From Clostridium cuniculi (lineage in GTDB: Bacteria > Bacillota > Clostridia > Clostridiales > Clostridiaceae): a stretch of 64,000 nt of DNA. The translations under genes and the position numbers were made by a program. Location of the stretch: NCBI RefSeq assembly GCF_004353185.1, contig NZ_SMUS01000015.1, positions 1 through 64,000 of the forward strand. Direction: 5' to 3'. The notes below the pieces were generated by a model. That model ran no database searches. It was not told the DNA's origin and saw only the letters and a list, made by a program, of their open reading frames with translations. This document shows, piece by piece, positions 54,607 through 63,639 of this stretch (positions are counted from its first letter, which is position 1; each line of letters starts with the position of its first letter).

Positions 54607-54976
54607 ATATTATATAATTAATTATGATACAAGCTATACCAGCAAGTATTAATGATACTGTATTAATACTTATACTTATAGTATTTTTGAAATTAGATTT
54701 ATTAGTATTCTCCATTTTTGAAACTTCTAAATTAGTATTAGTATTATATTGAGTATTGTTTTGCCCCAATGATTGTAATGATAATCCCATTGGATTTCCA
54801 CCAATACATGCAAATACACCTAACATTATAAATATAATTCCTTCAATAAAAAGTACATCTTTTAGTAAAAAACCTTTTAAATTCACTAGTATATTACCAA
54901 TAATAAAAAGAATAATAGTCCAAATTATTCCCCATAATATACATTTTCCTAAAGATTTTAATAATATTTTATTCAT
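54605..54976 (-). CDS. Small membrane protein of unknown function
   Basis: 123 residues on the minus strand with a good RBS (AGGGGGATG). Hydrophobic segments at about 10-32, 40-62 and 100-122. The middle loop is Asn- and Gln-rich (QNNTQYNTNTNLEVSK). The second segment carries GGNPMG. No family recognised; convergent with metH. Confidence 0.65.
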   Translation of the reverse strand: MNKILLKSLGKCILWGIIWTIILFIIGNILVNLKGFLLKDVLFIEGIIFIMLGVFACIGGNPMGLSLQSLGQNNTQYNTNTNLEVSKMENTNKSNFKNTISISINTVSLILAGIACIIINYII

Positions 54977-55114
54977 AGAAACATCCCCCTTTTTTTAATA
55001 ATTATATAATATCATTTGTAATTATTAAACAAAAATAATGTATTTATTATAATTTTCAAAAATAATCCATAAAAATAGTTTTAATACTAAACATTAATAT
55101 TAAAATTATTTTTA

Positions 55115-55143
55115 TTGACAAGTATTTTAAATAGGTATATGAT
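55115..55143 (+). promoter_or_regulatory. Promoter of the hyd maturation operon
   Basis: TTGACA (55115-55120), 17 bp, TATGAT (55138-55143). Transcription would start near 55150, giving a leader of about 215 bases. Confidence 0.85.
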
Positions 55144-55149
55144 TGAGAT

Positions 55150-55333
55150 ATGAATATATTTACAAAAATATTACAATATGTAAGAATTATTGGTGAAATC
55201 TGATAGAAAAGTTAATTCTGATCTAAAAGAGAGTGATTAATAAATTACGTTAAAATATATATAAATGCCTCTTTTCGTTTATATATATTATTTAGCTAGC
55301 TTTCTTTTAATCTTAAGAAAGCTAGCTTTTTTA
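55150..55333 (+). ncRNA. Structured leader of the hydrogenase maturation operon
   Basis: An 11-bp hairpin (55255-55265 with 55278-55288) exposes a loop whose CTCTTTT (55269-55275) is complementary to AAAAGAG (55225-55231), so a pseudoknot is possible. A strong terminator (55294-55306 with 55315-55327, then TTTTTT) lies 30 bases before the first gene. I do not recognise a known riboswitch class. The layout suggests conditional termination; the ligand or signal is unknown. Confidence 0.55.
55294..55333 (+). terminator. Leader terminator before the hyd genes
   Basis: A 13-bp perfect stem (55294-55306 with 55315-55327) is followed by a T run, between the promoter and the first hyd gene. Confidence 0.9.
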
Positions 55334-55364
55334 TTTATACTACAAATAATGGAGGAGTAGAATT

Positions 55365-55613
55365 ATGAAAAAAATAGCTGTTATAAGTGCAATCTTAGAA
55401 GAACCAAAAGAATGTCAAGAAAAATTTAATAGTGTAGTTTCAGGCTTTAGAGGAAGTATAAAAGGTAGAATGGGAATACCCTTTGAAGAGGGAATCTCAG
55501 TTATAAGTATTACTGTAGTTGGTACATTAGAAGAGATAAATAGTTTGACAGGTAAGCTAGGAAATATTGATGGTGTAGTAGTAAAAACAGCTATTGCTAA
55601 AAGGGAGATTTAA
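55365..55613 (+). CDS. TM1266-type iron-only hydrogenase system regulator
   Basis: 82 residues. An ACT-like small fold (KKIAVISAILEEPKECQEKF, then GIKGRMGIPFEEGISVISI-type motif) matches the TM1266 family of putative [FeFe]-hydrogenase system regulators. It opens the hydEGF operon and may bind a metabolite or regulate expression. RBS TGGAGGAG. Confidence 0.85.
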   Translation: MKKIAVISAILEEPKECQEKFNSVVSGFRGSIKGRMGIPFEEGISVISITVVGTLEEINSLTGKLGNIDGVVVKTAIAKREI

Positions 55614-55621
55614 GGGAAAAT

Positions 55622-56752
55622 ATGCAAGTAAGAAACATTATAGACAAGCTATACAATACAACTAATGCATCAAGAGAAGAACTTTTATTTCTTTTAGATA
55701 ATTTGTCTGAAGAAAATAAAGAATACTTAATAGAAAAATCTCATGAAGTTGCTCTAAAAAATTATGGCAATAATATTTACATAAGAGGTCTTATTGAATT
55801 TACAAATCATTGTATAAGGGACTGTAGATATTGTGGAATAAGAAAATCTAATGATAAGGCTGATAGATATCGACTTACTGTGGAAGAAATTTTAGAGTGT
55901 GCAGATATAGGAGATAGATTAGGATATAAGACATATGTATTGCAAGGCGGAGAAGATCCGTATTTTACTGATGAAAAAATGGTTGAAATAATAAAGAAGA
56001 TAAAAGAAAAATATCCTAACAATGCTATAACTTTATCTTTAGGTGAACGTTCATATAAATCATATGAGCTTATGTTTAATGCAGGTGCTGATAGGTATCT
56101 ATTAAGACATGAAACTGCTAGTAGGAGATTGTATGAATCATTGCATCCAAATTCAAAATTTGAAAATAGAATACAATGTCTTAGAAACTTAAAAGAAATA
56201 GGATATCAGATAGGGGCAGGCTTTATGGTTGGCCTTCCTAATCAAAATAATAGTGACTTAGTTGAAGATCTGATTTTCTTAAAGGAGCTTAATCCACATA
56301 TGTGTGGAATCGGTCCATTTATACCACATAAGGATACCCCACTTGCTAATGAACAAGGTGGAACTCTTGAAAAAACTACAACTATGTTAGCTTTAATTAG
56401 ATTAATGTTGCCTAAGATATTATTACCAGCAACAACAGCCCTTGGAAGTATTGATCCACTTGGGCGTGAAAAAGGTCTTAAAGCTGGCGGTAATGTTGTG
56501 ATGCCAAATCTTTCTCCAACTAGTGTTAGAGAAAAGTACTCGTTGTATGATGGGAAAATATGTACTGGAGATGAAGCTGCAGAATGTAGAGCTTGTATTG
56601 AGAGAAGAATTAATAATGCAGGATTTAATTTAGAAATTACGCGAGGAGATAGCTTAGTATTAAGTGATAAGGAAAGAGAAAAGATAAATAATAAATTGAT
56701 TAATAACAAAAACAATGAAATTAGGTTAGATAATATATTTTTAATAAATTAA
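55622..56752 (+). CDS. hydE: [FeFe]-hydrogenase maturase HydE
   Basis: 376 residues, radical SAM. CIRDCRYC binds the catalytic cluster, and the C-terminal Cys group CTGDEAAECRACIERR binds the secondary cluster. HydE builds part of the diiron subcluster. Starts eight bases after the regulator gene; the RBS is weak (AAGGGAAA overlapping). Confidence 0.95.
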   Translation: MQVRNIIDKLYNTTNASREELLFLLDNLSEENKEYLIEKSHEVALKNYGNNIYIRGLIEFTNHCIRDCRYCGIRKSNDKADRYRLTVEEILECADIGDRLGYKTYVLQGGEDPYFTDEKMVEIIKKIKEKYPNNAITLSLGERSYKSYELMFNAGADRYLLRHETASRRLYESLHPNSKFENRIQCLRNLKEIGYQIGAGFMVGLPNQNNSDLVEDLIFLKELNPHMCGIGPFIPHKDTPLANEQGGTLEKTTTMLALIRLMLPKILLPATTALGSIDPLGREKGLKAGGNVVMPNLSPTSVREKYSLYDGKICTGDEAAECRACIERRINNAGFNLEITRGDSLVLSDKEREKINNKLINNKNNEIRLDNIFLIN

Positions 56753-56771
56753 TAAGGAAGTGGAAAAATTT

Positions 56772-58148
56772 ATGTATATTAATCATGAAGAGGTATATGA
56801 ATTACTAGAAGAAGGAAAGAAGGCAACTAGAGAAGATATAATAAACATTTTAGAAAAAGCAAGAAAGAAAAAGGGAATTTCTCATAAAGATATTGCTGCA
56901 CTACTTCAATTAGAGGATAAAGAATTAGAAAAAGAAATGTTTAAAGTTGCTGGAGAAATAAAAAAATCTATTTATGGAAAAAGGGTAGTTTTATTTGCAC
57001 CATTATATATAAGTGATTACTGTGTTAATAATTGTGTTTATTGTGGTTATAAAAAGTGTAATAGCTTTAATAGAAGAAAGTTAACTCAAGATGAAATAAA
57101 AGAAGAAGTTAAGATATTAGAAAAGATGGGACATAAGAGGTTAGCATTAGAACTTGGTGAAGATCCAGTAAATGCACCAATAGATTATGTTTTAGAAAGT
57201 TTAGACACAATTTATAAAACTCAAAATGAAAATGGAAATATAAGAAGAGTTAATGTAAATATTGCAGCAACTACAGTTGAAAATTATAAAAAGCTTAAAG
57301 ATGCAAATATAGGTACTTATATTTTATTCCAAGAAACATATCATAAACCAACTTATGATGTAATGCATCCTAAATCATTAAAATCTAGTTATGAATATCA
57401 TTTAAATGCTTTTGATAGAGCAATGGAAGCTGGAATTGAAGATGTTGGTGGAGGTGTATTATTTGGACTATCAGATCCTAAATTTGAAGTTTTATCATTA
57501 ATGATGCACAATGAACATCTTGAAAAAGAATTCGGAGTAGGTTTCCATACTATATCAGTTCCAAGACTTAGAGAAGCTGAAGGGGTTACCTTAGAAAATT
57601 TCCCTAATCTTTTAAGTGACGAAATGTTTAAAAAAGTGGTTGCTATAATTAGAATTGCGGTACCTTTTACAGGTATAATTATGTCTACAAGAGAAGATGA
57701 AGAAATGAGAAGAGATGTACTTAAGATTGGAGTAACTCAAGTAAGCTCTGGTTCTTCGACAGGTGTAGGAGGATATAAACAAAGAGAAGAAGGAAAAAGT
57801 ATAGAACAGTTTAAAACATCAGATGAAAGAACACCAATAGAAGTTTTAAACTGGTTATTAGATGAAGGATATATACCAAGCTATTGTACTGCTTGTTATA
57901 GAAAGGGAAGAACAGGGGAAACTTTTATGGGACTTGCAAAAACAGGAGAGATTCAAAAAATGTGCGAACCAAATGCATTAATGACTTTAATGGAATATGC
58001 ATTAGATTATGGTGATGAAAGTACATGTAAAAAAGCAGAAAAATTAGTAATGGAAGAAGCAGAAAAAATAAATGATGAGTCCATAAGAAAATTTATTAAT
58101 GATGGAATAATTAAATTAAAAGAAGGCCAAAGAGATATTTATATTTAG
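56772..58148 (+). CDS. hydG: [FeFe]-hydrogenase maturase HydG, tyrosine lyase
   Basis: 458 residues from ATG 56772; AAGGAAG lies 11 bases upstream, while the in-frame GTG 56760 overlaps it. CVNNCVYC is the radical SAM motif. The C-terminal YCTACYRKGRTG with C further down (MCEPNA) binds the second cluster, which carries the dangler iron. It splits tyrosine to CO and cyanide for the H-cluster. Confidence 0.96.
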   Translation: MYINHEEVYELLEEGKKATREDIINILEKARKKKGISHKDIAALLQLEDKELEKEMFKVAGEIKKSIYGKRVVLFAPLYISDYCVNNCVYCGYKKCNSFNRRKLTQDEIKEEVKILEKMGHKRLALELGEDPVNAPIDYVLESLDTIYKTQNENGNIRRVNVNIAATTVENYKKLKDANIGTYILFQETYHKPTYDVMHPKSLKSSYEYHLNAFDRAMEAGIEDVGGGVLFGLSDPKFEVLSLMMHNEHLEKEFGVGFHTISVPRLREAEGVTLENFPNLLSDEMFKKVVAIIRIAVPFTGIIMSTREDEEMRRDVLKIGVTQVSSGSSTGVGGYKQREEGKSIEQFKTSDERTPIEVLNWLLDEGYIPSYCTACYRKGRTGETFMGLAKTGEIQKMCEPNALMTLMEYALDYGDESTCKKAEKLVMEEAEKINDESIRKFINDGIIKLKEGQRDIYI

Positions 58149-58157
58149 GAGGTCAGA

Positions 58158-59351
58158 ATGAATAGTACACCAAATGCTAACAGAAAACATATAGCGATAT
58201 TTGGAAAAACAAATGCAGGAAAGTCATCATTAATTAATAGTATTTGTGGTCAAGAAATTGCAATTGTATCAGATATTGCGGGAACTACAACAGATCCTGT
58301 TTTAAAAGCAATGGAGCTTATACCACTAGGTCCCGTTTTATTTATAGATACAGCAGGACTTGATGATAAAAGTGAAGTAGGTAAGCTTCGAATAAAAAAA
58401 ACAATGGATATTATGAAAAGGGCAGACTTCGCTTTATATGTAATGGATGTAAATAACATAGATTATGATGAATATGAAGCTATAAAATTAGAATTTAAAA
58501 AGTACAATATACCTTACTTATTAGTTATTAACAAAATAGAGGGTATAGAGAAATATAACTTAGATCAACTAAAAGAAAAATATAAAGAAGCAATCTTTGT
58601 TTCTACTTATAAAAAAGAAGGTATAGATGAGTTAAAAAATGAACTTGTTAGTAAGTTAAAAGATTCTGAAAATGATGTTCCTATAATAGGTAATTTAGTG
58701 CCTTATGGAGGAAAAGTTATATTAGTAGTACCTATAGACTCAGAAGCTCCAAAGGGTAGAATAATACTTCCACAAGTACAATGTATAAGAGATTGTTTAG
58801 ATAATGGAATCAAGACATATGTAGTTCGAGATACAGAACTTGCTTCAGCTTTAGAAGATATAAAAGATATAGATTTAGTAGTTACAGATTCACAAGCTTT
58901 TAAAAAAGTAAGTAAAATAGTACCTAAAAATATAAAGTTAACAGGATTTTCAATTCTGTTCGCTAATCATAAGGGTGATCTAAAAGCTTTTGTTGATGGT
59001 GCTAGAAAGATTGATTCCTTAAATAAAAATTCTAAAATATTAATATCAGAAAGTTGTACACATAATGTTTCTCATGAAGATATAGGAAGAGTAAAAATTC
59101 CTAAACTTTTAAATAAATACGTAGGCGCAGAACTTAATTATGATTTTAGGGTTAGTCATGATTTTCCTGAAAATATAAAAGATTATGATTTAATCATTCA
59201 TTGTGGTGGATGCATGATAAATAGAAAAACAATATTAAATAGAATTGATTTTTGTAGAAGTGAAGAGGTTGCTATTACTAATTACGGCATAGTATTAGCT
59301 TTTCTAAGTGGAATATTAGATAGAAGCCTAGAGATATTCAATAATAATTAG
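58158..59351 (+). CDS. hydF: [FeFe]-hydrogenase maturation GTPase HydF
   Basis: 397 residues. The N-terminal GTPase has P-loop GKTNAGKSS, DTAG and NKIE. The C-terminal cluster domain has CTHNV, HCGGC and the dimerisation region. HydF is the scaffold that carries the diiron subcluster to hydrogenase. RBS AGGAGG ten bases after hydG. No hydrogenase structural gene lies in the window. Confidence 0.96.
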   Translation: MNSTPNANRKHIAIFGKTNAGKSSLINSICGQEIAIVSDIAGTTTDPVLKAMELIPLGPVLFIDTAGLDDKSEVGKLRIKKTMDIMKRADFALYVMDVNNIDYDEYEAIKLEFKKYNIPYLLVINKIEGIEKYNLDQLKEKYKEAIFVSTYKKEGIDELKNELVSKLKDSENDVPIIGNLVPYGGKVILVVPIDSEAPKGRIILPQVQCIRDCLDNGIKTYVVRDTELASALEDIKDIDLVVTDSQAFKKVSKIVPKNIKLTGFSILFANHKGDLKAFVDGARKIDSLNKNSKILISESCTHNVSHEDIGRVKIPKLLNKYVGAELNYDFRVSHDFPENIKDYDLIIHCGGCMINRKTILNRIDFCRSEEVAITNYGIVLAFLSGILDRSLEIFNNN

Positions 59352-59415
59352 TTAATTTATGAATTATAATTAAATAACTAGTGATTATAAATATAATTAT
59401 AAAAATAGTTAAAAT

Positions 59416-59466
59416 AAATAATAAGGTTGTCCAATTACATTGTGGCAATCTTATTATTTGTTTTAT
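59416..59466 (+). terminator. Intrinsic terminator after hydF
   Basis: A stem of about 14 bp with a G-U pair (59416-59430 with 59446-59460) ends in TTTTAT. On the minus strand it lies beyond the stop of the next gene. Confidence 0.75.
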
Positions 59467-59498
59467 ATAATAAATAGATTAATTTTTTAGTAGTTAAG

Positions 59499-60125
59499 CT
59501 AACGTATTAATTTAATTATACTTTCACTGTTATATTCCTTTAAAAATACATCTGAACATCTATTAATAAATTTAATATAATCATTTTCATTAAGAATTAT
59601 GGGGCAAGCTGTACTAAAATTTTTATTTAAACATTTATACTTAAAATCATTAAAAATACTTATTGATTTGTTTAATTTTATTGGTAGAAAATCTGTAAAG
59701 GATGAATCTATTATATTTATTTGAGATATAAAATCAACTATTAATTTTATATCATAATTTTTAATATTTTCATTTATTATTACATGAGATTCCAAATATT
59801 GAATGTTATATTCAGAAATAAAAAGTCTTTCAATATTTTCATCAAAATAGTTATCAAGCCAAAGATGAGTATAATAGCCTACAGCAAATGATTTCTCTAA
59901 ATAGTTCAACTTTTTACTAGATAAATTTAATTTAAATTTAGTTAAATCACATTTTTTACTTGAATCTTCTTTAAAGTGAGACAAACAACCTTTAGTCATA
60001 TCATTAAAAATAATATAATAGTTAGGAGCAATACTACCTAATGTTAAAAAATTAATATCAAGTTCATTAAAATAGTTATCTTTTAAATTTCTTAGAAAAT
60101 TAATATGAGTAGATATATTTGGCAT
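59499..60125 (-). CDS. Zinc-dependent phospholipase C-like protein
   Basis: 208 residues on the minus strand. THINFLRNL at the start, LGSIAPNYY, CLSHF and VGYYTHLWLDNYF supply the His/Asp residues seen in the zinc-dependent phospholipase C / S1-P1 nuclease-like fold of clostridial proteins. There is no signal peptide, so it is probably cytoplasmic, unlike secreted alpha-toxin relatives. Substrate unknown. RBS GGAGGAG. Confidence 0.7.
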   Translation of the reverse strand: MPNISTHINFLRNLKDNYFNELDINFLTLGSIAPNYYIIFNDMTKGCLSHFKEDSSKKCDLTKFKLNLSSKKLNYLEKSFAVGYYTHLWLDNYFDENIERLFISEYNIQYLESHVIINENIKNYDIKLIVDFISQINIIDSSFTDFLPIKLNKSISIFNDFKYKCLNKNFSTACPIILNENDYIKFINRCSDVFLKEYNSESIIKLIR

Positions 60126-60299
60126 AAAAACTCCTCCAAAAGCTTTTATTGATTTATATGAATAAATTTTTAAAAATATTTGTTTAAAATTAATATAATT
60201 TAAAATAAATTACTATTTTTAAATGTTTTTTATTTATCTAAACATATATCTAATACTGTGTACATACATTATTATAGAATAATTACATATGGAGGAAAT

Positions 60300-60536
60300 A
60301 TGAAAAGAGTATTGCTTATTAAACCATTAATATATAGTATTTTTATTTTAGTTGCATATTATATTACATTTAAAACAGAATTATTATTTACTAATAAAGA
60401 AGTAACTACATTTATTAGTTATATGAATAAGAAAAATGATTTTTTAGGTGCAACTAATTTCATGATATGGTTAGTAATAATTTCTGCATTAGTGGTAACA
60501 GCTTTAAATAAAATGGATAAAGTAAAAAAACAATGA
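60300..60536 (+). CDS. Small membrane protein, two helices
   Basis: 78 residues from ATG 60300 (TATGGAGG upstream); the in-frame ATG 60258 precedes that RBS. Hydrophobic segments at about 5-27 and 50-70. Not recognised. Confidence 0.65.
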   Translation: MKRVLLIKPLIYSIFILVAYYITFKTELLFTNKEVTTFISYMNKKNDFLGATNFMIWLVIISALVVTALNKMDKVKKQ

Positions 60537-60554
60537 TAAATTTGTATTTAGATT

Positions 60555-60602
60555 ATAGATAATCACTATGAATGTATATTAGATGATTATCTATTTTTTT
60601 TA
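60555..60602 (+). terminator. Intrinsic terminator
   Basis: An 11-bp perfect stem (60555-60565 with 60584-60594) precedes an eight-base T run. Confidence 0.88.
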
Positions 60603-60944
60603 TAAATAGTTTTAGAAATATTTGACGTTTTAATGATTTTACTAATAAAAACTTATTAAAATATTAATAAAGTGCGAAAAAAATTAATTTTTTTTAAAAA
60701 AACTCTTCCCTTTTTATATATTCAATATTATAATGTAAAGAAATAATAACCTTATATGGTTATTATAGTAAACGTTAATTGCAATAGGATTAAGATTATA
60801 ATAAAGTACTTAATAAGTTATTAAGTACTATTGGGGAATAAAAGTAACTATATTATTTATATTAAATAAAATTAGTTTATAGAAATTTAATAATTGTTAA
60901 TCCAAATTGTAATAAATATTTTTATTATTAAGGGGGCGAATTTA
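60603..60944. other. 340-base A/T-rich gap before the oligopeptide-binding gene
   Basis: It holds no gene. Two inverted repeats are visible: ATAATAACC/GGTTATTAT around 60744-60765, and a perfect 10-bp pair AGTACTTAAT (60805-60814) with its complement (60820-60829). They may be operators or leader hairpins of the binding protein gene. Confidence 0.55.
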
Positions 60945-62630
60945 ATGAAAAATTCAAAATTGAAAAAAATGTGTGCAGTGTTAATGGCTGCAACCATTGG
61001 CACATCTTTGTTCATTGGGTGTGGAAATACTAATAATACATCTAATGAGGAAAGTAAAGCTAATAATACTTCTACAGAAGTAAAGCAAGAGATTATTTAT
61101 AATCTAGGTGCTGATCCACAAACAATCGATCCATTGCTTAACACAGCTATAGATGGTTCAAATGTTATTGTTAATGCTTTCGAATGTTTAATGGTACTAA
61201 ATGATAAAAATGAAGCTGAACCTGCTGCTGCTGAAAGTTATGAAGTTTCTGATGATGGTTTAGTTTATACATTTAAGCTAAGAGAAAATGGTAAATGGTC
61301 AGATGGGGAACCAGTTACAGCTAATGATTTCTATTATGCTTGGATGAGAGGAATGGATAAAGAGACTGCAGCTGAGTATTGTTATCAATTCTTCTATATT
61401 AAAAATGCTGAAAAATATTATAATGGGGAAGTTTCAGCAGATGAAGTTGGTCTCAAAGTATTAGATGATTATACTTTAGAAGTTACTTTAGAAGCACCAA
61501 CTGCATACTTTACTCAATTAATAGCTCATCAAACTTACTCACCAGTAAGAGAAGATATTGTTTCTGCTAATCCAGATACTTGGGCTACTAGTCCTGAAAC
61601 ATATATTGGAAATGGTGCATTTAAATTAGTACAATGGGATATGAAAGATAAATTAGTATTTGAAAAGAATGAGAATTATTGGGATGCAGATAATGTAAAG
61701 TTAGAAAAACTAACATTTAAGTTAGTAACAGATGCAACAACTGCTTACTCTGAATTAAAAGCTGGTAACTTTGATGTTGTAAACTCTGTTCCTCCAAATG
61801 AAATTGAACCTGGTAAAGAAGAAGGGGTAGTTCAAATAATTCCAAAACTTGGTACCTATTTCTTTGTAATTAATGTTGGTAAACAAGATAACTTAAAGGA
61901 TGATGTTAAAGAAGCTTTAAATAATAAATTAGTAAGACAAGCTATATGTTTAGCTATTGATAGACAAGAGATAATAGATAATGTTGGTAAAGCAGATCAA
62001 GTTGCTTCTTATAGCTTTGTACCATTAGGTATTTCTTCAACAGATGGTGGAGAGTTCTCTGATAAAGAATATTATGACCCACAAGATATGGAAAGTAATA
62101 TTGAAAAAGCAAAAGAATTATTAAAAGAAGCAGGATATGAAAATGGAGAAGGACTTCCAACACTTGAGTTAATGTATAATTCAGAAGAATCTCATAAAGA
62201 TGTTTGTCAAATTGTACAACAAAATTTAGCTGAAGTTGGTATAAATGTTGAATTAACAAACCAAGAATGGGCAGTATTTTTAAACACAAGACAAAATGGT
62301 GAATATCAAATTGCAAGACATGGTTGGATTGGTGACTACAGTGATCCTATGACATTTTTAGATATGTGGGTAACTGATGGTGGTAATAATGTTTCTGGAT
62401 TTAGCAACTCAGAGTATGATGCTTTAATAGCTGAGGCAAAAGTTGAGACTAATCTTGAAAAAAGAGAAGAATTATTAAGAAAAGCTGAGGATATATTAAT
62501 GGAAGAAGCTCCTATTATTCCTGTATATTTCTATACAACAGTAATGGCATGGAATGATGATGTTGAAGGTATATTAGTAACATCTTTGGGTAAAGTCTAT
62601 TTTAAAAATGCTTATAAAATATCAAAATAA
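60945..62630 (+). CDS. Oligopeptide ABC transporter binding lipoprotein OppA-like
   Basis: 561 residues from ATG 60945 (AAGGGGGC upstream); the ATG 60894 upstream is rejected. Signal peptide with lipobox FIGC (Cys about 28). Family 5 binding protein motifs include GADPQTIDPLLNTAIDG, the VTANDFYYAWMR block and NLAEVGINVEL. It delivers peptides to an Opp permease, whose genes are not in the window; such orphans also occur with separate transporters or in sensing. Confidence 0.92.
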   Translation: MKNSKLKKMCAVLMAATIGTSLFIGCGNTNNTSNEESKANNTSTEVKQEIIYNLGADPQTIDPLLNTAIDGSNVIVNAFECLMVLNDKNEAEPAAAESYEVSDDGLVYTFKLRENGKWSDGEPVTANDFYYAWMRGMDKETAAEYCYQFFYIKNAEKYYNGEVSADEVGLKVLDDYTLEVTLEAPTAYFTQLIAHQTYSPVREDIVSANPDTWATSPETYIGNGAFKLVQWDMKDKLVFEKNENYWDADNVKLEKLTFKLVTDATTAYSELKAGNFDVVNSVPPNEIEPGKEEGVVQIIPKLGTYFFVINVGKQDNLKDDVKEALNNKLVRQAICLAIDRQEIIDNVGKADQVASYSFVPLGISSTDGGEFSDKEYYDPQDMESNIEKAKELLKEAGYENGEGLPTLELMYNSEESHKDVCQIVQQNLAEVGINVELTNQEWAVFLNTRQNGEYQIARHGWIGDYSDPMTFLDMWVTDGGNNVSGFSNSEYDALIAEAKVETNLEKREELLRKAEDILMEEAPIIPVYFYTTVMAWNDDVEGILVTSLGKVYFKNAYKISK

Positions 62631-62662
62631 AAAAGAGAGTCTTAATTGGCTCTCTTTTTTTA
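62630..62662 (+). terminator. Intrinsic terminator after oppA
   Basis: A 12-bp stem (62630-62641 with 62648-62659) with a 6-base loop and T run. Confidence 0.88.
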
Positions 62663-62731
62663 TTGTTATAAAATATAAAATGGACCTGTAATAAATTTAA
62701 ATATAAATTATTTTGTTACAGATAAAAAGTT

Positions 62732-63457
62732 TCAACCTTTACAACTATAAATAAATTTTTTGAACAAATCTAATGTTGTAGAATCATGTGCGACCATCAT
62801 TTCAGGGTGCCATTGTATACCTACTACAAATGGTTCATTTATCATTTCAATAGCTTCAATTATTCCATCTGGAGATACAGCAGTATTTTTAAAGTTAGGG
62901 GCAACTTCTTTAACTGCTTGATGATGAGCACTATTAACAATATAACTATCGCCAAATATTTCGTGTACAATACTATTTTCTTCTATATAAATAGGATGGC
63001 ACTTTTCTGAAAGATGGCTTTCTTGTTTATGAAGTATTGGTGAATCTGTAGCATAGGATATATCTTGATGTAATGTTCCACCACAGGAAACATTAAGAAT
63101 TTGACATCCTCGACATATTCCTAAAATAGGCATATTTAATTCAAGGGCTTTTTGGGCTAAATTAATATGATACCAGTCAACTAAATCATTACAATTTCCT
63201 AAAAGGGGCCTAGGAAGTTCTTTATAGGATAATGGATTAACATCAATACCTCCAGGAAGCAGTAAGCCATCACATGCGGATAATTGATCAAGTAAAATAT
63301 CAATATCGTTTATTAAAGGCAAAATAACAGGAATTCCTCCTGCTTCAGCAATTGCTCTTGGATAGTTATTATTTACTCTAGTATAATCTTCACCTGCAAA
63401 TTCTATCCTAAAATCCTTAACTATCCCACCAGCTATTGCTATTAGTGGTTTTTTCAT
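62732..63457 (-). CDS. Class I glutamine amidotransferase, gamma-Glu-GABA hydrolase-like
   Basis: 241 residues from ATG 63457 (minus strand; AAGGAGGGGAT upstream), choosing it over the longer frame at 63523. The active-site Cys is in GICRGCQ, and the His/Glu of the triad is in GIQWHPE. PuuD-type peptidase C26 enzymes split gamma-glutamyl bonds of putrescine derivatives or other gamma-glutamyl amides. Substrate not fixed. Confidence 0.9.
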   Translation of the reverse strand: MKKPLIAIAGGIVKDFRIEFAGEDYTRVNNNYPRAIAEAGGIPVILPLINDIDILLDQLSACDGLLLPGGIDVNPLSYKELPRPLLGNCNDLVDWYHINLAQKALELNMPILGICRGCQILNVSCGGTLHQDISYATDSPILHKQESHLSEKCHPIYIEENSIVHEIFGDSYIVNSAHHQAVKEVAPNFKNTAVSPDGIIEAIEMINEPFVVGIQWHPEMMVAHDSTTLDLFKKFIYSCKG

Positions 63458-63639
63458 TTTATCCCCTCCTTGAAATAAATCTTCATCATATATTATACGA
63501 AAAAAAAGAAATACTTTAAACATTTATAAGAAAAAAATACATATATTACAAGAGTGATTTATCTTAATATTTTCTAATGGGAACGAAAGTGAAGAGAAAT
63601 TATAAAATATATTATAAGCATTTGAGGAGGTAATATAAA

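Noticed and set aside
56242-56715. Long minus-strand open frame opposite hydE
   Set aside because: It is an antisense shadow of hydE; the plus-strand frame has the radical SAM and cluster motifs, and the minus frame has no RBS or family features.
58917-58941. Third copy of the SigI-like box (GTACCTAA) inside hydF
   Set aside because: The second box is missing and the site is in coding sequence, so it is chance.
61954-62316. Minus-strand open frame opposite the OppA-like gene
   Set aside because: Low-complexity Leu/His-rich translation typical of antisense to an acidic, Gln-rich coding region; no RBS.
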